From Paraburkholderia flagellata (GTDB lineage: Bacteria > Pseudomonadota > Gammaproteobacteria > Burkholderiales > Burkholderiaceae), in contig NZ_JAJEJT010000005.1 in NCBI RefSeq assembly GCF_021390645.1, positions 591,244 through 655,243 of the forward strand: a stretch of 64,000 bases of DNA, read 5' to 3'. The notes under the pieces were generated by a model. That model was given only the letters and a program-made list of their open reading frames with translations, did no database searches and was not told the origin of the DNA. Position 1 is the first letter of the stretch, and the number at the start of each line of letters is the position of its first letter. A program made the position numbers and the translations under genes. Below are positions 53,165 through 62,035 of this stretch, one piece after another.

Positions 53165-53409
53165 TACCCACGCCGGCCCGGGCTGAACAAGTACGCAGGC
53201 CCGCTCCGCGTGCAACTGCAAGGTGAATCGGTACATGTCATGCTAAAGGTCGAGGTCGACGCGAACGCTGAGATTGTCGTGACGGGCATGTCGAAGGGCC
53301 GCTTGAAGAGGCGCAACGCGCGCGCCTTGCCGAAATCTGCGAAAAGACGCCGGTCACCCTCTTCATCAAGCGGGGCATGCGCATCGACGCGACGCTGCGC
53401 ATTGCATGA
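53165..53409 (+). pseudogene. OsmC-family remnant
   Basis: In one frame LNKYAGPLRVQLQGESVHVM then LKVEVDANAEIVVTGMSKG, and after a frame change near 53300 EEAQRARLAEICEKTPVTLF then IKRGMRIDATLRIA to TGA 53409. The second part matches the C-terminal OsmC consensus 'EQRARLLEIAEKTPVTKTL..G..I.T'. The region with the redox cysteine is missing. OsmC proteins reduce organic peroxides, but this copy is not functional. Confidence 0.45.
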
Positions 53410-53797
53410 CGCAAGCATCATTGCCACACGCGTCGAAGATACCGCGCCTGTATTTGTTTGAGCGCTTACATCAGTTCACGCGGCTTCCACTGAGACGTCC
53501 GGCATCGCGGACTCACTGTTTCCCTACCGCGAATGCATAAAGCTTGTGGTTGTCACCGGCATACGGCCAGAGTCGACTGCGGTGTTCTATGGCGTCCGGT
53601 TCTCGAATATTGCGGTCGTTGCAACGGCACGATTTTCGTTACCTCCGAACGGCAGGTTGTGGCCGCACCCGGTCCGACGGCTAGCCGACGGACGGATGCT
53701 GTCGTCGGCTCGACTGCATCCGGCAGAAGTCGACGATTCAGCCAGTCGCCTTTCCTCAAAGCGGCCGCTCAGGATAGTTTGCAATGCTTAAGGCCAT
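53410..53797. other. intergenic region with a degenerate repeat
   Basis: No gene is visible. At 53646-53666 there is CGAACGGCAGGTTGTGGCCGC, related to the dispersed repeat near 60275 (GAACGACAGTTTGTGGCCGC). Nothing else is noted. Confidence 0.4.
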
Positions 53798-54661
53798 TCA
53801 ATACGTCGGAAACGTGGGAATGGAGCCGGAAGCACCTACGTCAGTTGAGACGCTGACCGCTTGCCAACGATCTGCATCGGCTGCTCTTGCTTGCTCCGCC
53901 TGACGCGCCAAATGGAAAGCGTCGCTTCCGAGAAGAATGTGCGGCGGCACTCTCTCCGCGTCGGCGATCCGGAGAATAACCTGTGCAACTTTGATGGGGT
54001 CCCCAGACTCATTGCCCCAATAGCCCTCCAGCTGTTTCACGCTTGCGCCGACTGAGGGTTCGTAATCTGGCAATAAGGCCGGTCGGTCTGCGTTCGCACG
54101 CTTTCCCCAATTGGTACGCATTCCACCCGGCTCAAGCGCGGTAACCTTGACGCCAAACGGTGCAGTCTCCTGCGCGAGACCTTCGGTGAAGCCACCGACG
54201 GCCCACTTCGACGCGAAATAGGCCGCGTTGCCCGGGAACGCCGTACGACCACCCAACGAAGAAATCTGAATGATGTGTCCGCTGCGCTGCCGCCGCATGA
54301 TTGGAAGCGCAGCGCGAGTGAGATTCACGACGCCGAAAAAGCACGTCTCGACCAGTCGGCGAAACTCGTTCGAGGGAACCTGCTCGAACGGACGTGTCTC
54401 ACCGTACCCAGCATTGTTCACGAGCACGTCAAGTCGCCCGAAGCCATCGATCGCTGCATCGATGGCCGCCTGACCTTGAGACTCGTCCGTGACGTCGAGC
54501 TCGACCGCCCGCACATTCGCGCCGTATTGCGCTACCAGTTCGTTCAACTGGCGGACGTTACGGGCGGTCGCGACGACCTGGTTTCCGGCGGCCAAAGCTG
54601 CCTCGGCAATAATTCGACCCAGTCCGCTCCCGCTTCCAGTAATTAGCCAAACTTTAGACAT
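53798..54661 (-). CDS. short-chain dehydrogenase/reductase
   Basis: From ATG 54661 (six residues after an upstream ATG at 54679) the product has 287 residues. The Rossmann fold opens with VWLITGSGSGLGRIIAEAAL (T-G-x3-G-x-G), continues with VLVNNAGYGETRPFEQ (NNAG), and the active site is IIQISSLGGRTAFPGNAAYF with Ser, then Tyr-x-x-x-Lys in YFASKWAVGGFTEGLAQE. It is a classical SDR of unknown substrate, likely NADP(H)-linked by the basic residue in ATARNVRQ. Encoded downstream of a TetR regulator on the same strand, it is probably under its control. Confidence 0.92.
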   Translation of the reverse strand: MSKVWLITGSGSGLGRIIAEAALAAGNQVVATARNVRQLNELVAQYGANVRAVELDVTDESQGQAAIDAAIDGFGRLDVLVNNAGYGETRPFEQVPSNEFRRLVETCFFGVVNLTRAALPIMRRQRSGHIIQISSLGGRTAFPGNAAYFASKWAVGGFTEGLAQETAPFGVKVTALEPGGMRTNWGKRANADRPALLPDYEPSVGASVKQLEGYWGNESGDPIKVAQVILRIADAERVPPHILLGSDAFHLARQAEQARAADADRWQAVSVSTDVGASGSIPTFPTY

Positions 54662-54686
54662 GTTGAATTTCCTTTTCATTAAATGT

Positions 54687-54702
54687 ATGACTAGACAGTC
54701 AT
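54687..54702. promoter_or_regulatory. palindromic operator upstream of the SDR gene
   Basis: ATGACT-AGAC-AGTCAT is a perfect 6-bp inverted repeat, located 26 bases before the SDR start. A related half-site arrangement stands upstream of the TetR gene at 55313-55330. TetR binding is likely. Confidence 0.65.
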
Positions 54703-54718
54703 TTAAAGAAGAAAAAAA

Positions 54719-55285
54719 TTACCGCAATGCTTTCCACAGGAACTCGAATGTCGACATGCAGACCTCTTCGGCACGCTTTGGGTCCCGACTCATGAAATCC
54801 ATCGTCGTGTTCGCCAGGGACTCCACGACTGCTCCGACGAACGCGGAATCCTGATCCCGCAGCGCGCCGTGACGCGCAACGTGACGGATCAGGTTAACGG
54901 ACCGATGGGCGGCAGCAAACCCCGACATTTTTGTCGATTCCAGAACGTCCTCCGACACGCTTAGCTGGGCGAGAGCTCGCCGCTTCTCGCCATTGGCTGC
55001 GCCCCACCGAGTCCACCGCGCCCATACGTGCAGCAACTGTTCGCGCTCGTCCCCCGCGTTCGATAGGCCATCGTCAACGGTAGAAATCAGCTCTTCCTTG
55101 ATCTCGATATAGAGCGCGTTGAACAGCTCGACCTTGGTCGGAAAATACGTGAACAGGGAGCCATTAGGCACGCCCGCTTCTTTCGCGATGGCGGCTGTAG
55201 CTGCCCCCAAGCCTTCCCGGGCGATCAGCTTGATCGCACTATCGATGATCGTCTGGCGCCGCGCTTCACTTTTCGGTCTGGCCAT
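54719..55285 (-). CDS. TetR/AcrR-family transcriptional regulator
   Basis: A 188-residue regulator with the TetR helix-turn-helix at residues 8-52: EARRQTIIDSAIKLIAREGL, GAATAAIAKEAGVPNGSLFT then YFPTKVELFNALYIEI. The C-terminal ligand domain is all-helical without known motifs. It is followed by the SDR gene after 57 bases that contain a palindromic operator. It likely represses both the SDR gene and itself. Confidence 0.92.
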   Translation of the reverse strand: MARPKSEARRQTIIDSAIKLIAREGLGAATAAIAKEAGVPNGSLFTYFPTKVELFNALYIEIKEELISTVDDGLSNAGDEREQLLHVWARWTRWGAANGEKRRALAQLSVSEDVLESTKMSGFAAAHRSVNLIRHVARHGALRDQDSAFVGAVVESLANTTMDFMSRDPKRAEEVCMSTFEFLWKALR

Positions 55286-55312
55286 CGCCTGCTCGCTCCA
55301 ACTTCTTTGATA

Positions 55313-55330
55313 AGTGTCTGGTCAGTCATT
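55313..55330. promoter_or_regulatory. candidate operator upstream of the TetR gene
   Basis: AGTGTCTGGTCAGTCATT shares the halves TGTCT and AGTCAT with the palindrome at 54687-54702, and lies 28 bases upstream of the TetR start. It is less symmetric, so affinity may be lower. Confidence 0.5.
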
Positions 55331-55466
55331 TTATTCATTGCCGGATAGTTGTCAAGTGCTTCGTGTTGGGTGTTTCGATCGTGCACCATCCCGCAGAGGG
55401 GCTTGAATGGCAGAAACTGGCTGAGCGGCGACATCCTCGGGTGATCTTCGGGAACATCGAGCACGG

Positions 55467-56324
55467 TTACCGGCCCGCGCTCAGTTCCTGGAGTCGCCGC
55501 ACTCGCGCGTCTTCCTCAAGACGTGTCTCTTCGAGTTCCTGCAGCACGCCATCGAGGTCCACAGGTCGCGTGTCGACTTCAATCCGACCGGTCAGTTCGG
55601 CATCGACATGTAGCCGCCCGGCTTCGAAGAGTGCCCAGATCTCCGTGCCATAACTCGCGGTGAGTATTTGCGGTGCAAACCGTCCGAAGTACGCGGCGAG
55701 GTTGTCGACGTCCCGCTTGAGCATCGAGGCGGCTTCGTTGTTGCCGGCTGCATCGACGGCCTGTGGCAGATCAATGATCACCGGCCCATCCCCTGCCAGC
55801 AGGATGTTGTATTCCGACAGGTCGCCGTGAATTACGCCCGCGCAGAGCATGCGGACAACCTGGTTCAGCAGCAGCGCGTGCAGTTCGAGGGCGTGGGCTT
55901 CGGTCAGATCGACGTCGTTGAGCCGTGGTGCGACGTCACCCACCTCGTCGATTACCAGTTCCATCAGCAACACGCCGTCGGTGCAAATATAGGGTTGCGG
56001 CACGCGCACACCTGCGTTGGCGAGTCGGAACAGCGCGTCCACCTCAGCGTTCTGCCAAGACGCTTCCTGCATCTGACGGCCGTAGCGCGTACCTTTTTCC
56101 ATCGCCCGCGCCTGCCTGCTGTTCTTGACCTTGCGACCGTCCCGATACGACGCGGCCTGCCGAAAACTGCGCTGCTTCGCGTCCTTGTAGACCTTGGCGC
56201 AACGCGTCGATTCGCCGCTGCGCACGACATAGACTGTTGCCTCCTTGCCGCTCATCAGCTGTCCGATGACTTCGTCAATAAGTCCTTCTTCGAGAAGCGG
56301 TGCGAGTCGTTTGGGTATTTTCAT
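55467..56324 (-). CDS. RIO1-family serine protein kinase
   Basis: A 285-residue atypical kinase. The ATP loop is MSGKEATVYVVRSGESTRCA, with the following lysine in AKVYKDAKQR. The RIO-specific flexible loop is RSFRQAASYRDGRKVKNSRQ. The catalytic loop is HGDLSEYNILLAGDG and the metal loop is VIIDLPQAVDAAGNNEA with the catalytic Asp. RIO kinases in bacteria are sparse; in archaea and eukaryotes they act in ribosome maturation. The C-terminal 70 residues are helical with EELEETRLEEDARVRRLQEL. It stands alone. Target is unknown. Confidence 0.9.
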   Translation of the reverse strand: MKIPKRLAPLLEEGLIDEVIGQLMSGKEATVYVVRSGESTRCAKVYKDAKQRSFRQAASYRDGRKVKNSRQARAMEKGTRYGRQMQEASWQNAEVDALFRLANAGVRVPQPYICTDGVLLMELVIDEVGDVAPRLNDVDLTEAHALELHALLLNQVVRMLCAGVIHGDLSEYNILLAGDGPVIIDLPQAVDAAGNNEAASMLKRDVDNLAAYFGRFAPQILTASYGTEIWALFEAGRLHVDAELTGRIEVDTRPVDLDGVLQELEETRLEEDARVRRLQELSAGR

Positions 56325-56773
56325 ACGATCGTCGGCCGCAGCTCATGGAATGTGCATTCCACGCGCGTGGACGGTGAATGGCCCGCTGAGATATGCGCGG
56401 CCAAGAACCCGATGAATCGAGAAGCCGGTGCTGGCGGCAGTAAGTTTGCTGCGCGGAAGAGGGGAGAAGTCATGCCGGATTATAAGGGTGGCCGAGGAGG
56501 ACGAGTCGAGTTAATCTCCCCCGCGACTGCGTAGATGCCTTTGCGCCACCAGTTTCAGACCGCTCGCTGGTTGGCACGACCGGCAGGATCCGACCCTTTG
56601 CTGTCGATCGCCATGTTGCGAACCGTGCGGCGAGTTTCAATGTGCAGCGGCCGTTCAAGCGTCGGTTGACGTGTCGGCCGCCACCGGCTGAGCCGCATAC
56701 ACTGCGTTGGAATGCGTCAAGGCCCTGGCATGATGCTTTAACTGACAGACGACATTCCGGTACCGGACCGGCG
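56325..56773. other. intergenic, no firm gene
   Basis: A 40-codon frame from ATG 56413 (with basic, glycine-rich product ending VELISPATA) exists downstream of no clear ribosome-binding site. I cannot support it. The region separates the RIO kinase and the alpha/beta hydrolase, which are on the same strand. Confidence 0.35.
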
Positions 56774-57607
56774 TTAAGCAGTTTTGTAGCCGCCTCGAAG
56801 CCATTGCAGAATCGCTGTCGCGTACTCTTGTGAGTTGTCCTCCCACACGAAATGGCCGCTTTCGAGCATCAGTGAGCGTGTTCTTGGCAACGCCCGGTCG
56901 AGGATCCTGGCGTTTTCGGGGGGCACGAGAGGATCATGCGTTCCCCAAATGCTCAAAGTGGGGGTGTGAATGCTGGGAAGCACGGCCTGCAGGGCCGGAA
57001 GATCGACAGCATAGGCACGCACGTAAGCCATCGCCTCGGCAAAACGCCGTCCGGCAGAAGATGCTCGATAGTCGTCGAGCACCTGTTGGCCCGGATTGAT
57101 CCGCATCACCTGTTCGATGGCGCCGATGGCGATCTCCTCGCCATTTTCTTCGAAGGAGATTGTCGATGGAGCGTTGATCAAGTCCTTCAATGCCCCTGCC
57201 GTGAGCGCGGCGTCAGTGGCACCGCTTCCGACCACCAGGCTTTCGAACAAGTCGGAACGGGCGTAGGCCGCGAAGAGAAGCGCGGAGGTGCCAACGTCGG
57301 GCCCAATGGCATGGACACGGTCGAGGCCGAGCGCAGTGAGCATCGTCGGAATGAATTGCCCCATCGCCCGGGGCGACATCAATTGCGGCCGGCTTTCCGA
57401 TTGTCCAAAACCTGGCATGTCGACTGCGACAAGAGACACTTCAGTACCCAGGATCGACCAGATTCGATGATAGGCATACAAACTTTCCGGCCAGGGACTC
57501 GTCAGCACCACGGGAATTCCTGTCCCGCCCCGGTTGCGTCGGAAGCGGATCTTCAGGCCCTCAATTTCGATGAACTTCACGCTCTCAATGCCTGGCGGTT
57601 CAGCCAT
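56774..57607 (-). CDS. alpha/beta hydrolase (haloalkane dehalogenase/epoxide hydrolase type)
   Basis: A 277-residue hydrolase. The oxyanion strand is PVVLTSPWPESLYAYHRIWS, the nucleophile elbow is VHAIGPDVGTSALLFAAYAR, with Asp instead of Ser, and the acid and base lie at TLSIWGTHDPLVPPENARIL and LMLESGHFVWEDNSQEYATA. An Asp nucleophile marks the epoxide hydrolase/dehalogenase group. It is 70 bases downstream of a SnoaL-type gene on the same strand, and with it divergent from an AraC regulator. Substrate is unknown. Confidence 0.88.
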   Translation of the reverse strand: MAEPPGIESVKFIEIEGLKIRFRRNRGGTGIPVVLTSPWPESLYAYHRIWSILGTEVSLVAVDMPGFGQSESRPQLMSPRAMGQFIPTMLTALGLDRVHAIGPDVGTSALLFAAYARSDLFESLVVGSGATDAALTAGALKDLINAPSTISFEENGEEIAIGAIEQVMRINPGQQVLDDYRASSAGRRFAEAMAYVRAYAVDLPALQAVLPSIHTPTLSIWGTHDPLVPPENARILDRALPRTRSLMLESGHFVWEDNSQEYATAILQWLRGGYKTA

Positions 57608-57677
57608 GTCATGTCCTTCAGAGGATGTTGATGCGAAGCGGGCTGTCTTTCATTCGATCCCATCTTCCGGCAGGCGC

Positions 57678-58043
57678 TCAAAACATCGTATTCGTGTTGT
57701 TGGCCGTTTCCGGCACCGGCTGCAAAACATCCCAGTGCTCGACGATCTTTCCATCGGCATCGAAACGGAAGATGTCGACGCCTGCAGTTTCCTTGCCGCC
57801 CCAGTCCAGATAGCGCACATGGACGAAAGCGAGGTCACCGTCGATCGCAGTGCGCTTGACCTCGCACGGCACTTTGCCGACCTGCTTTATAAAGCCACAG
57901 ATGAAATCGGTGCCATCCGGAAACAACGGGTTGTGCTGGATATAGGGACCCGCGACCAGGCCCGGTAGCAGTTCGGACTCGCCCTTGTTGAAGACGCGCG
58001 CGTAGATGGTATCGATTGCAGCTTGAATCAGTTCTCTGTTCAT
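57678..58043 (-). CDS. SnoaL-like (NTF2-fold) protein
   Basis: A 121-residue protein from ATG 58043 (the frame is open to 58103). The NTF2-like fold shows in LIQAAIDTIYARVFNKGESE, PGLVAGPYIQHNPLFPDGTD, AFVHVRYLDWGGKETAGVDI and FRFDADGKIVEHWDVLQPVP. The block YIQHNP...D and the ending FR.DG.I.EHWDV are the SnoaL signature. Members are polyketide cyclases, isomerases or small-molecule binders. It is first in a unit with the hydrolase gene, opposite an AraC regulator. GAGACC lies near the start. Confidence 0.85.
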   Translation of the reverse strand: MNRELIQAAIDTIYARVFNKGESELLPGLVAGPYIQHNPLFPDGTDFICGFIKQVGKVPCEVKRTAIDGDLAFVHVRYLDWGGKETAGVDIFRFDADGKIVEHWDVLQPVPETANNTNTMF

Positions 58044-58156
58044 GGTCTCGCCTTTGAGGGTTCCGTCTCCTGTATTGAAGTCGGTTCGACGAAGACGATC
58101 CATACCAATACGTCCTCAATACATGTCATTTCGTCTCATCCTGATATGATGACGTC

Positions 58157-59068
58157 ATGGAAGCATTGAACGGGTGGTTGAAAGCGGTCCGCGCGGATGG
58201 CCTTGTGCTGGTACGGACGCGTGTGACTGGGCCGTGGGGATTCGCGGTGAAATCTCGCGATGCCGTGGTGTTCCATTTCGCCGCGGAAGGACATGCGTTC
58301 GTTCGCCAGGCTGGTGCGGAAACGATGGAGTTACGCGCCGGGGAATTGGTTCTATTTCCGCGTGGCAGTGCGCATGAAGTCGTGCATTCGAAGCGGGGCA
58401 AGGCCATTGCGCTCGATAAGTTTCTGGCCAGGCACGATGGTGTCGTTGACAGTGGCCCCAAAGCCACCACGCTCATCTGTGGCCAGTTCAACCTGGATCA
58501 ACATTTGGTACTCCCTGCGTTGCGGGCGCTTCCGCAGGCTGTATTGCTTTGTGCCGGGATGGAACCTGGACATTCCCCGCTGAGCGATACGCTGCGCATG
58601 CTACGTAACGAAGTTGAGACACCGAACTTTGGCAACCATATCGTGGTGCGGAATCTGCTTTCTTCCCTGTTCGTCTACTTGATGCGCGAATGGGCGATTG
58701 GTGCTTCCCCTGCAGATAGCGATTGGTTTTCGGCCTTGCGATCTCCGCAAATGGCGCGGGTCCTTGCGCGGATACACGAATCACCCGAACGTGCCTGGAC
58801 ACTGGCGGAACTCGCCAAAGAAGCCACGTTGTCGCGTGCCGCATTCGCCCGCAATTTCTGCGACCTGGTGGGCGAACCGCCCCATCAGTACTTGACGCGT
58901 TGGCGCATGGGTATTGCTGCGCAGCTGCTCGAGGAAACCCAGCTACGCCTTGGTGAAATCGCTTTGCGCGTTGGCTACGGGTCGGAATTTTCTTTCAGCC
59001 GCGCGTTCAAGTTGGCGCGTGGTATCTCGCCGATCCAATACCGCCGCGAACGGCAAGACCCAGGCTGA
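58157..59068 (+). CDS. AraC-family regulator with cupin_6 sensor domain
   Basis: A 303-residue regulator. The N-terminal cupin_6 domain begins EALNGWLKAVRADGLVLVRT and contains ELRAGELVLFPRGSAHEVVH, and the two AraC helix-turn-helix motifs cover about residues 205-300: WTLAELAKEATLSRAAFARN then RLGEIALRVGYGSEFSFSRA and the closing FKLARGISPIQYRR. It is divergent from the SnoaL/hydrolase pair with 113 bases between starts, so it likely activates it. RBS is weak (CATCCTGATATGATG). Confidence 0.9.
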   Translation: MEALNGWLKAVRADGLVLVRTRVTGPWGFAVKSRDAVVFHFAAEGHAFVRQAGAETMELRAGELVLFPRGSAHEVVHSKRGKAIALDKFLARHDGVVDSGPKATTLICGQFNLDQHLVLPALRALPQAVLLCAGMEPGHSPLSDTLRMLRNEVETPNFGNHIVVRNLLSSLFVYLMREWAIGASPADSDWFSALRSPQMARVLARIHESPERAWTLAELAKEATLSRAAFARNFCDLVGEPPHQYLTRWRMGIAAQLLEETQLRLGEIALRVGYGSEFSFSRAFKLARGISPIQYRRERQDPG

Positions 59069-59648
59069 TGGGTCGTAGCCGAGGCACGAACTCACCATGG
59101 CGCGGACACCGATTACGATGAGTGTTCAAACTGATGAACCACGCTGCTGGCCAAGCCCGAAGCCCACGCGAGTTGCTCTCACGCCGGTGGTCTGCTATTT
59201 GATGCGAAGCGGCCGCCTGAGTGACCGTGCATCTGTAATGGCGAATGACGCTTCGTGGCCGACGACCGCCCGACACGGTCGGCGCAAATCGACCCTGAGC
59301 GACCGGTCGCGCAGTCGGAATTGCGAGGGCGGGTATCTGAGTGGAACGGTCATTGCGTGCCGTCACTCGTGCTAAGTTGTCGGCCTTACCAGAAAGTCAT
59401 CGTCCGATCGCCCGGCAAGTCATCGAATTCGTATGTGCGGTGTCGCACACTACGCTCACCCGGTTGGAGTAGTGACCTAGCCGGTTTACCTATCCTCGAT
59501 GGTATCTCGTGGCTTCGCCCGAGGGCATGGACGATGCGAAGAATCCACGCCGGCAAGTGGGCGACGAACCGTCGCGATGTCGAGGCGTCCACCGCGAAGA
59601 GCGGGCGTGCCACGAGTCGGCATCGCCATCGTGGAGGGGACATTCGTC
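59069..59648. other. gene desert with degenerate repeat
   Basis: No gene is seen. At 59255-59284 lies GTGGCCGACGACCGCCCGAC, continuing ACGGTCGGCG, which matches 16114-16143 in 27 of 30 bases. The end of the region holds the GAGGGGAC ribosome-binding site of the DUF3303 gene. Confidence 0.5.
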
Positions 59649-59933
59649 ATGAAATTCATTGTTCAATGGAAAGGTGAGCCGGCAATGCAGCAGGCTGCGA
59701 TTGAGCGCTTCATGAAAACAGGCGGTCAGCCGCCCGACAACGTCAAAATGTTGGGACGCTGGCATGCAGGCGGCGAGTTTAGAGGCGTTGCAATCGTTGA
59801 AGCGACGGACGCCAGCGCAGTCGCGGCGATGGTGATGGAATGGGGTGATATCTTCTCTTTCACAACAACGCCCGCACTAACTGACGAGGAGCTCGGCGCT
59901 GTTTTGTCAGCTCAACAACGGTCGGCAAACTGA
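59649..59933 (+). CDS. DUF3303-family protein, 94 aa
   Basis: ATG 59649 follows GGAGGGGAC. The 94-residue product matches the DUF3303 pattern: MKFIVQWKGEPAMQQAAIER, FMKTGGQPPDNVKMLGRWHA and GGEFRGVAIVEATDASAVAA, then MVMEWGDIFSFTTTPAL. These small dimeric alpha/beta-barrel proteins resemble monooxygenase-like and muconolactone isomerase-type folds. The function is unknown. It stands alone between two empty stretches. The open frame upstream to 59499 lacks coding character. Confidence 0.85.
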   Translation: MKFIVQWKGEPAMQQAAIERFMKTGGQPPDNVKMLGRWHAGGEFRGVAIVEATDASAVAAMVMEWGDIFSFTTTPALTDEELGAVLSAQQRSAN

Positions 59934-60370
59934 GAATCCACAAGCATTGGACGTCCGGGCCTGGAGCGCGTCGGGGGCGCGCTCAGGGCATATTCAAGTC
60001 ATGCTTTACTGTCGACTGGACGTCTGGCATCAGTGCGGTTGTGCAAGCGGTTATCAGGTCAGTGACAAAGCATCATGAGGCCCAAGGCTACGCGCAGACG
60101 TACCAGACGCGGGACTGCTCCGGTAGGACGCGCAACGAAGCCGCCACCACGCTGAATTGCTGACGTAAAACCCAAGATGCCCCAATGCTGCAAAAGCCGC
60201 ATTGTTCGCTTAACTCGTCCGTCGGATTCAGGATAATGCAGCCGTTCCAACGGCAAGTTCATCCGCTCACTGAACGACAGTTTGTGGCCGCTCCTGGCCG
60301 ACTACTGCGCGACACGGTGCGGACGGCGACCCGAACTGGCCACGTAGTTTAGCGATAGGGCACGCCGCGC
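59934..60370. other. gene desert with degenerate repeats
   Basis: No gene is supported. From 60268 to 60330 lies the repeat segment TGAACGACAGTTTGTGGCCG followed by CTCCTGGCCGACTACTGCGC then GACACGGTGCGGACGG, related to 59255 and 16114 and, in the first part, to 53646. Confidence 0.5.
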
Positions 60371-61795
60371 TCAGAGGAAGTTCCTGATCAGCATCGTCAC
60401 CCAACGCCAGGCACCGCCGCAGCCGGCGGCCCGGCAGCGCGCATCGGGATCCGCCAGAAGGCGGCTATTGGCGTCGCTCACCGAGTTTGAGTTGCGCAGG
60501 TAGTACGCCACGGTGTCCTGCAAGGGATCGAGCCCGTCCTCAGGGATATCTATCCACAGGCCGTTTTCGGTATTCAAGCGGGCCGACAGCGAATCGAAAT
60601 TGAAGCTGCCGAGATAATATCGATGGCCGTCGATGAGGACCAGCTTGGCGTGCATCATGCGGTTGTCTCGGTCGGAATACTCGCGCACCTCGATCCCGGC
60701 ATTCACCAAGCCGGGCAGATCGTCGGCGTAGGCGCGACCGACTGCGGGGAATTCCTGCGTGATGCTCGCCAGCGAGGCGCTCACCAGGATCACGTGGACA
60801 CCTTCGCGCTGCTTGCGCTCAAGCGCCTCGCGCAGTTCCGGCACCAGGATCAGGTAGGGGTTGATGATCAGGATCTCGTGCTGCGCCGTATCGAACGCTT
60901 GCAGCATGTCCTGCAGCGTGCCTGGCGAGCGCTTGTCGGGCCAGTCGTGGACATAGCGCAGGCGCTCGCAGGGGACCGGCATCCAGGCAGGATCAAAATC
61001 CGCTCCGGAAGCGGGCGGAGCGGCGGGATCATCAGGCGTATCGGAGGCAGTTGGTGTATCGGTAGAGACCAGGTCCGTCGCCCGGGCTGCACCGTTGAGC
61101 GGAGCCAGCAGCCATTCGCGCCAATAGTGGATGCGCGCCGGATCCAGCGTCGCATAAGCCTGCGAGACGCGATAAGGACTTGCGATTTCGAGGAATTTTT
61201 CCGGCTCGGGGCGAACCACTTCCGGGCTATTCCAGAACAAGTCGAAATGCTGGTACATGGCGTGCAGGGAGGAGGCGTCCTGGCCGGCGTTGCCCGACAC
61301 CATCAGATCGCGCTCGCTGAGCCAGTTGCGGAAGCTCGCATCCCAGATCGAGGTACTGCCGATCACGGCAGTGTCGCCAACCAGGAACAGCTTGTCGTGC
61401 ATGCGATGCGAAATCTCGACGAGATCTGATCGTGGATGGAAGATTCGCAGTTCGATGCCGGGAGCCACCTCGTGTAGGGCGACGATGAGCTCGTCCTCGA
61501 ACGGGAAGTGCGGCTCGGGGCCGATGCCGTCGATCAGCAGCTTGACCGGCACGCCGCGGCGCGCAGCCTCGACCAGATGATGCAACAGCAGGCCGCCGGT
61601 CTGATCGATTTCGAAGATGTAGGCGAGGACGCGGATCTGCTCGGTAGGCGTGGCACGGTCGACCAGCGCGATTCGCGACTGCATCAACTGACCGTCGTCA
61701 AGACTGGCGACCAGGTCGACACATTGCGCGTGGCCGTGCAGAGAAGTGGCAAGCACGCATGCCGGAATGAGCGCCAGGCTTCTTCTTGCGGTCAT
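60371..61795 (-). CDS. exported phospholipase D-like protein
   Basis: A 474-residue protein with a signal peptide (SLALIPACVLATSLHGHAQC) and two PLD half-domains. The C-terminal HKD motif is canonical (MMHAKLVLIDGHRYYLGSFN, H-x-K-x4-D). The N-terminal one reads RMHDKLFLVGDTAVIGSTSI, where Gly stands at the usual Asp position and Asp follows one residue later. Domain 1 starts near IALVDRATPTEQIRVLAYIF and domain 2 near LQAFDTAQHEILIINPYLIL. A Pro/Ala/Thr-rich linker separates them. It resembles cardiolipin synthase-like ClsC proteins but is exported. Likely a periplasmic phosphodiesterase or lipid transferase. Confidence 0.87.
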   Translation of the reverse strand: MTARRSLALIPACVLATSLHGHAQCVDLVASLDDGQLMQSRIALVDRATPTEQIRVLAYIFEIDQTGGLLLHHLVEAARRGVPVKLLIDGIGPEPHFPFEDELIVALHEVAPGIELRIFHPRSDLVEISHRMHDKLFLVGDTAVIGSTSIWDASFRNWLSERDLMVSGNAGQDASSLHAMYQHFDLFWNSPEVVRPEPEKFLEIASPYRVSQAYATLDPARIHYWREWLLAPLNGAARATDLVSTDTPTASDTPDDPAAPPASGADFDPAWMPVPCERLRYVHDWPDKRSPGTLQDMLQAFDTAQHEILIINPYLILVPELREALERKQREGVHVILVSASLASITQEFPAVGRAYADDLPGLVNAGIEVREYSDRDNRMMHAKLVLIDGHRYYLGSFNFDSLSARLNTENGLWIDIPEDGLDPLQDTVAYYLRNSNSVSDANSRLLADPDARCRAAGCGGAWRWVTMLIRNFL

Positions 61796-61869
61796 GATGT
61801 GGCGAACTGGTTCGATGTGTCTCGGGCCCTACGTTCTTAAAGGTCTGGAAGGCTTAATCGCGTTTGCGC

Positions 61870-62035
61870 GGTCAAGTAGCTCGCTGCTACTTCGAGAAGG
61901 TGAACAGAACGGCGAGCCCGAGATAGTTACCGTGGACAAGAGCGGCGCGAATCTGGCTGCACTTGAAGCACTCAGTGGCCAGGACATCAACGCAGTTGAA
62001 AAAATGGCTTTCCAGAAGGTCCGATTGTCGCCGAT
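61870..62035 (+). pseudogene. IS6-family transposase remnant
   Basis: The frame contains GEPEIVTVDKSGANLAALEA, which is the IS6/IS240 transposase block around the second catalytic Asp (VTVDKSGANLAALEA). Just upstream, in another frame, ARCYFEK corresponds to 'ARRFLEKAI'. The following block 'YLNNIVEQDHRAIKR' is not intact. Only about 160 bases of the gene survive, with frameshifts, and no ends are seen. Confidence 0.65.
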
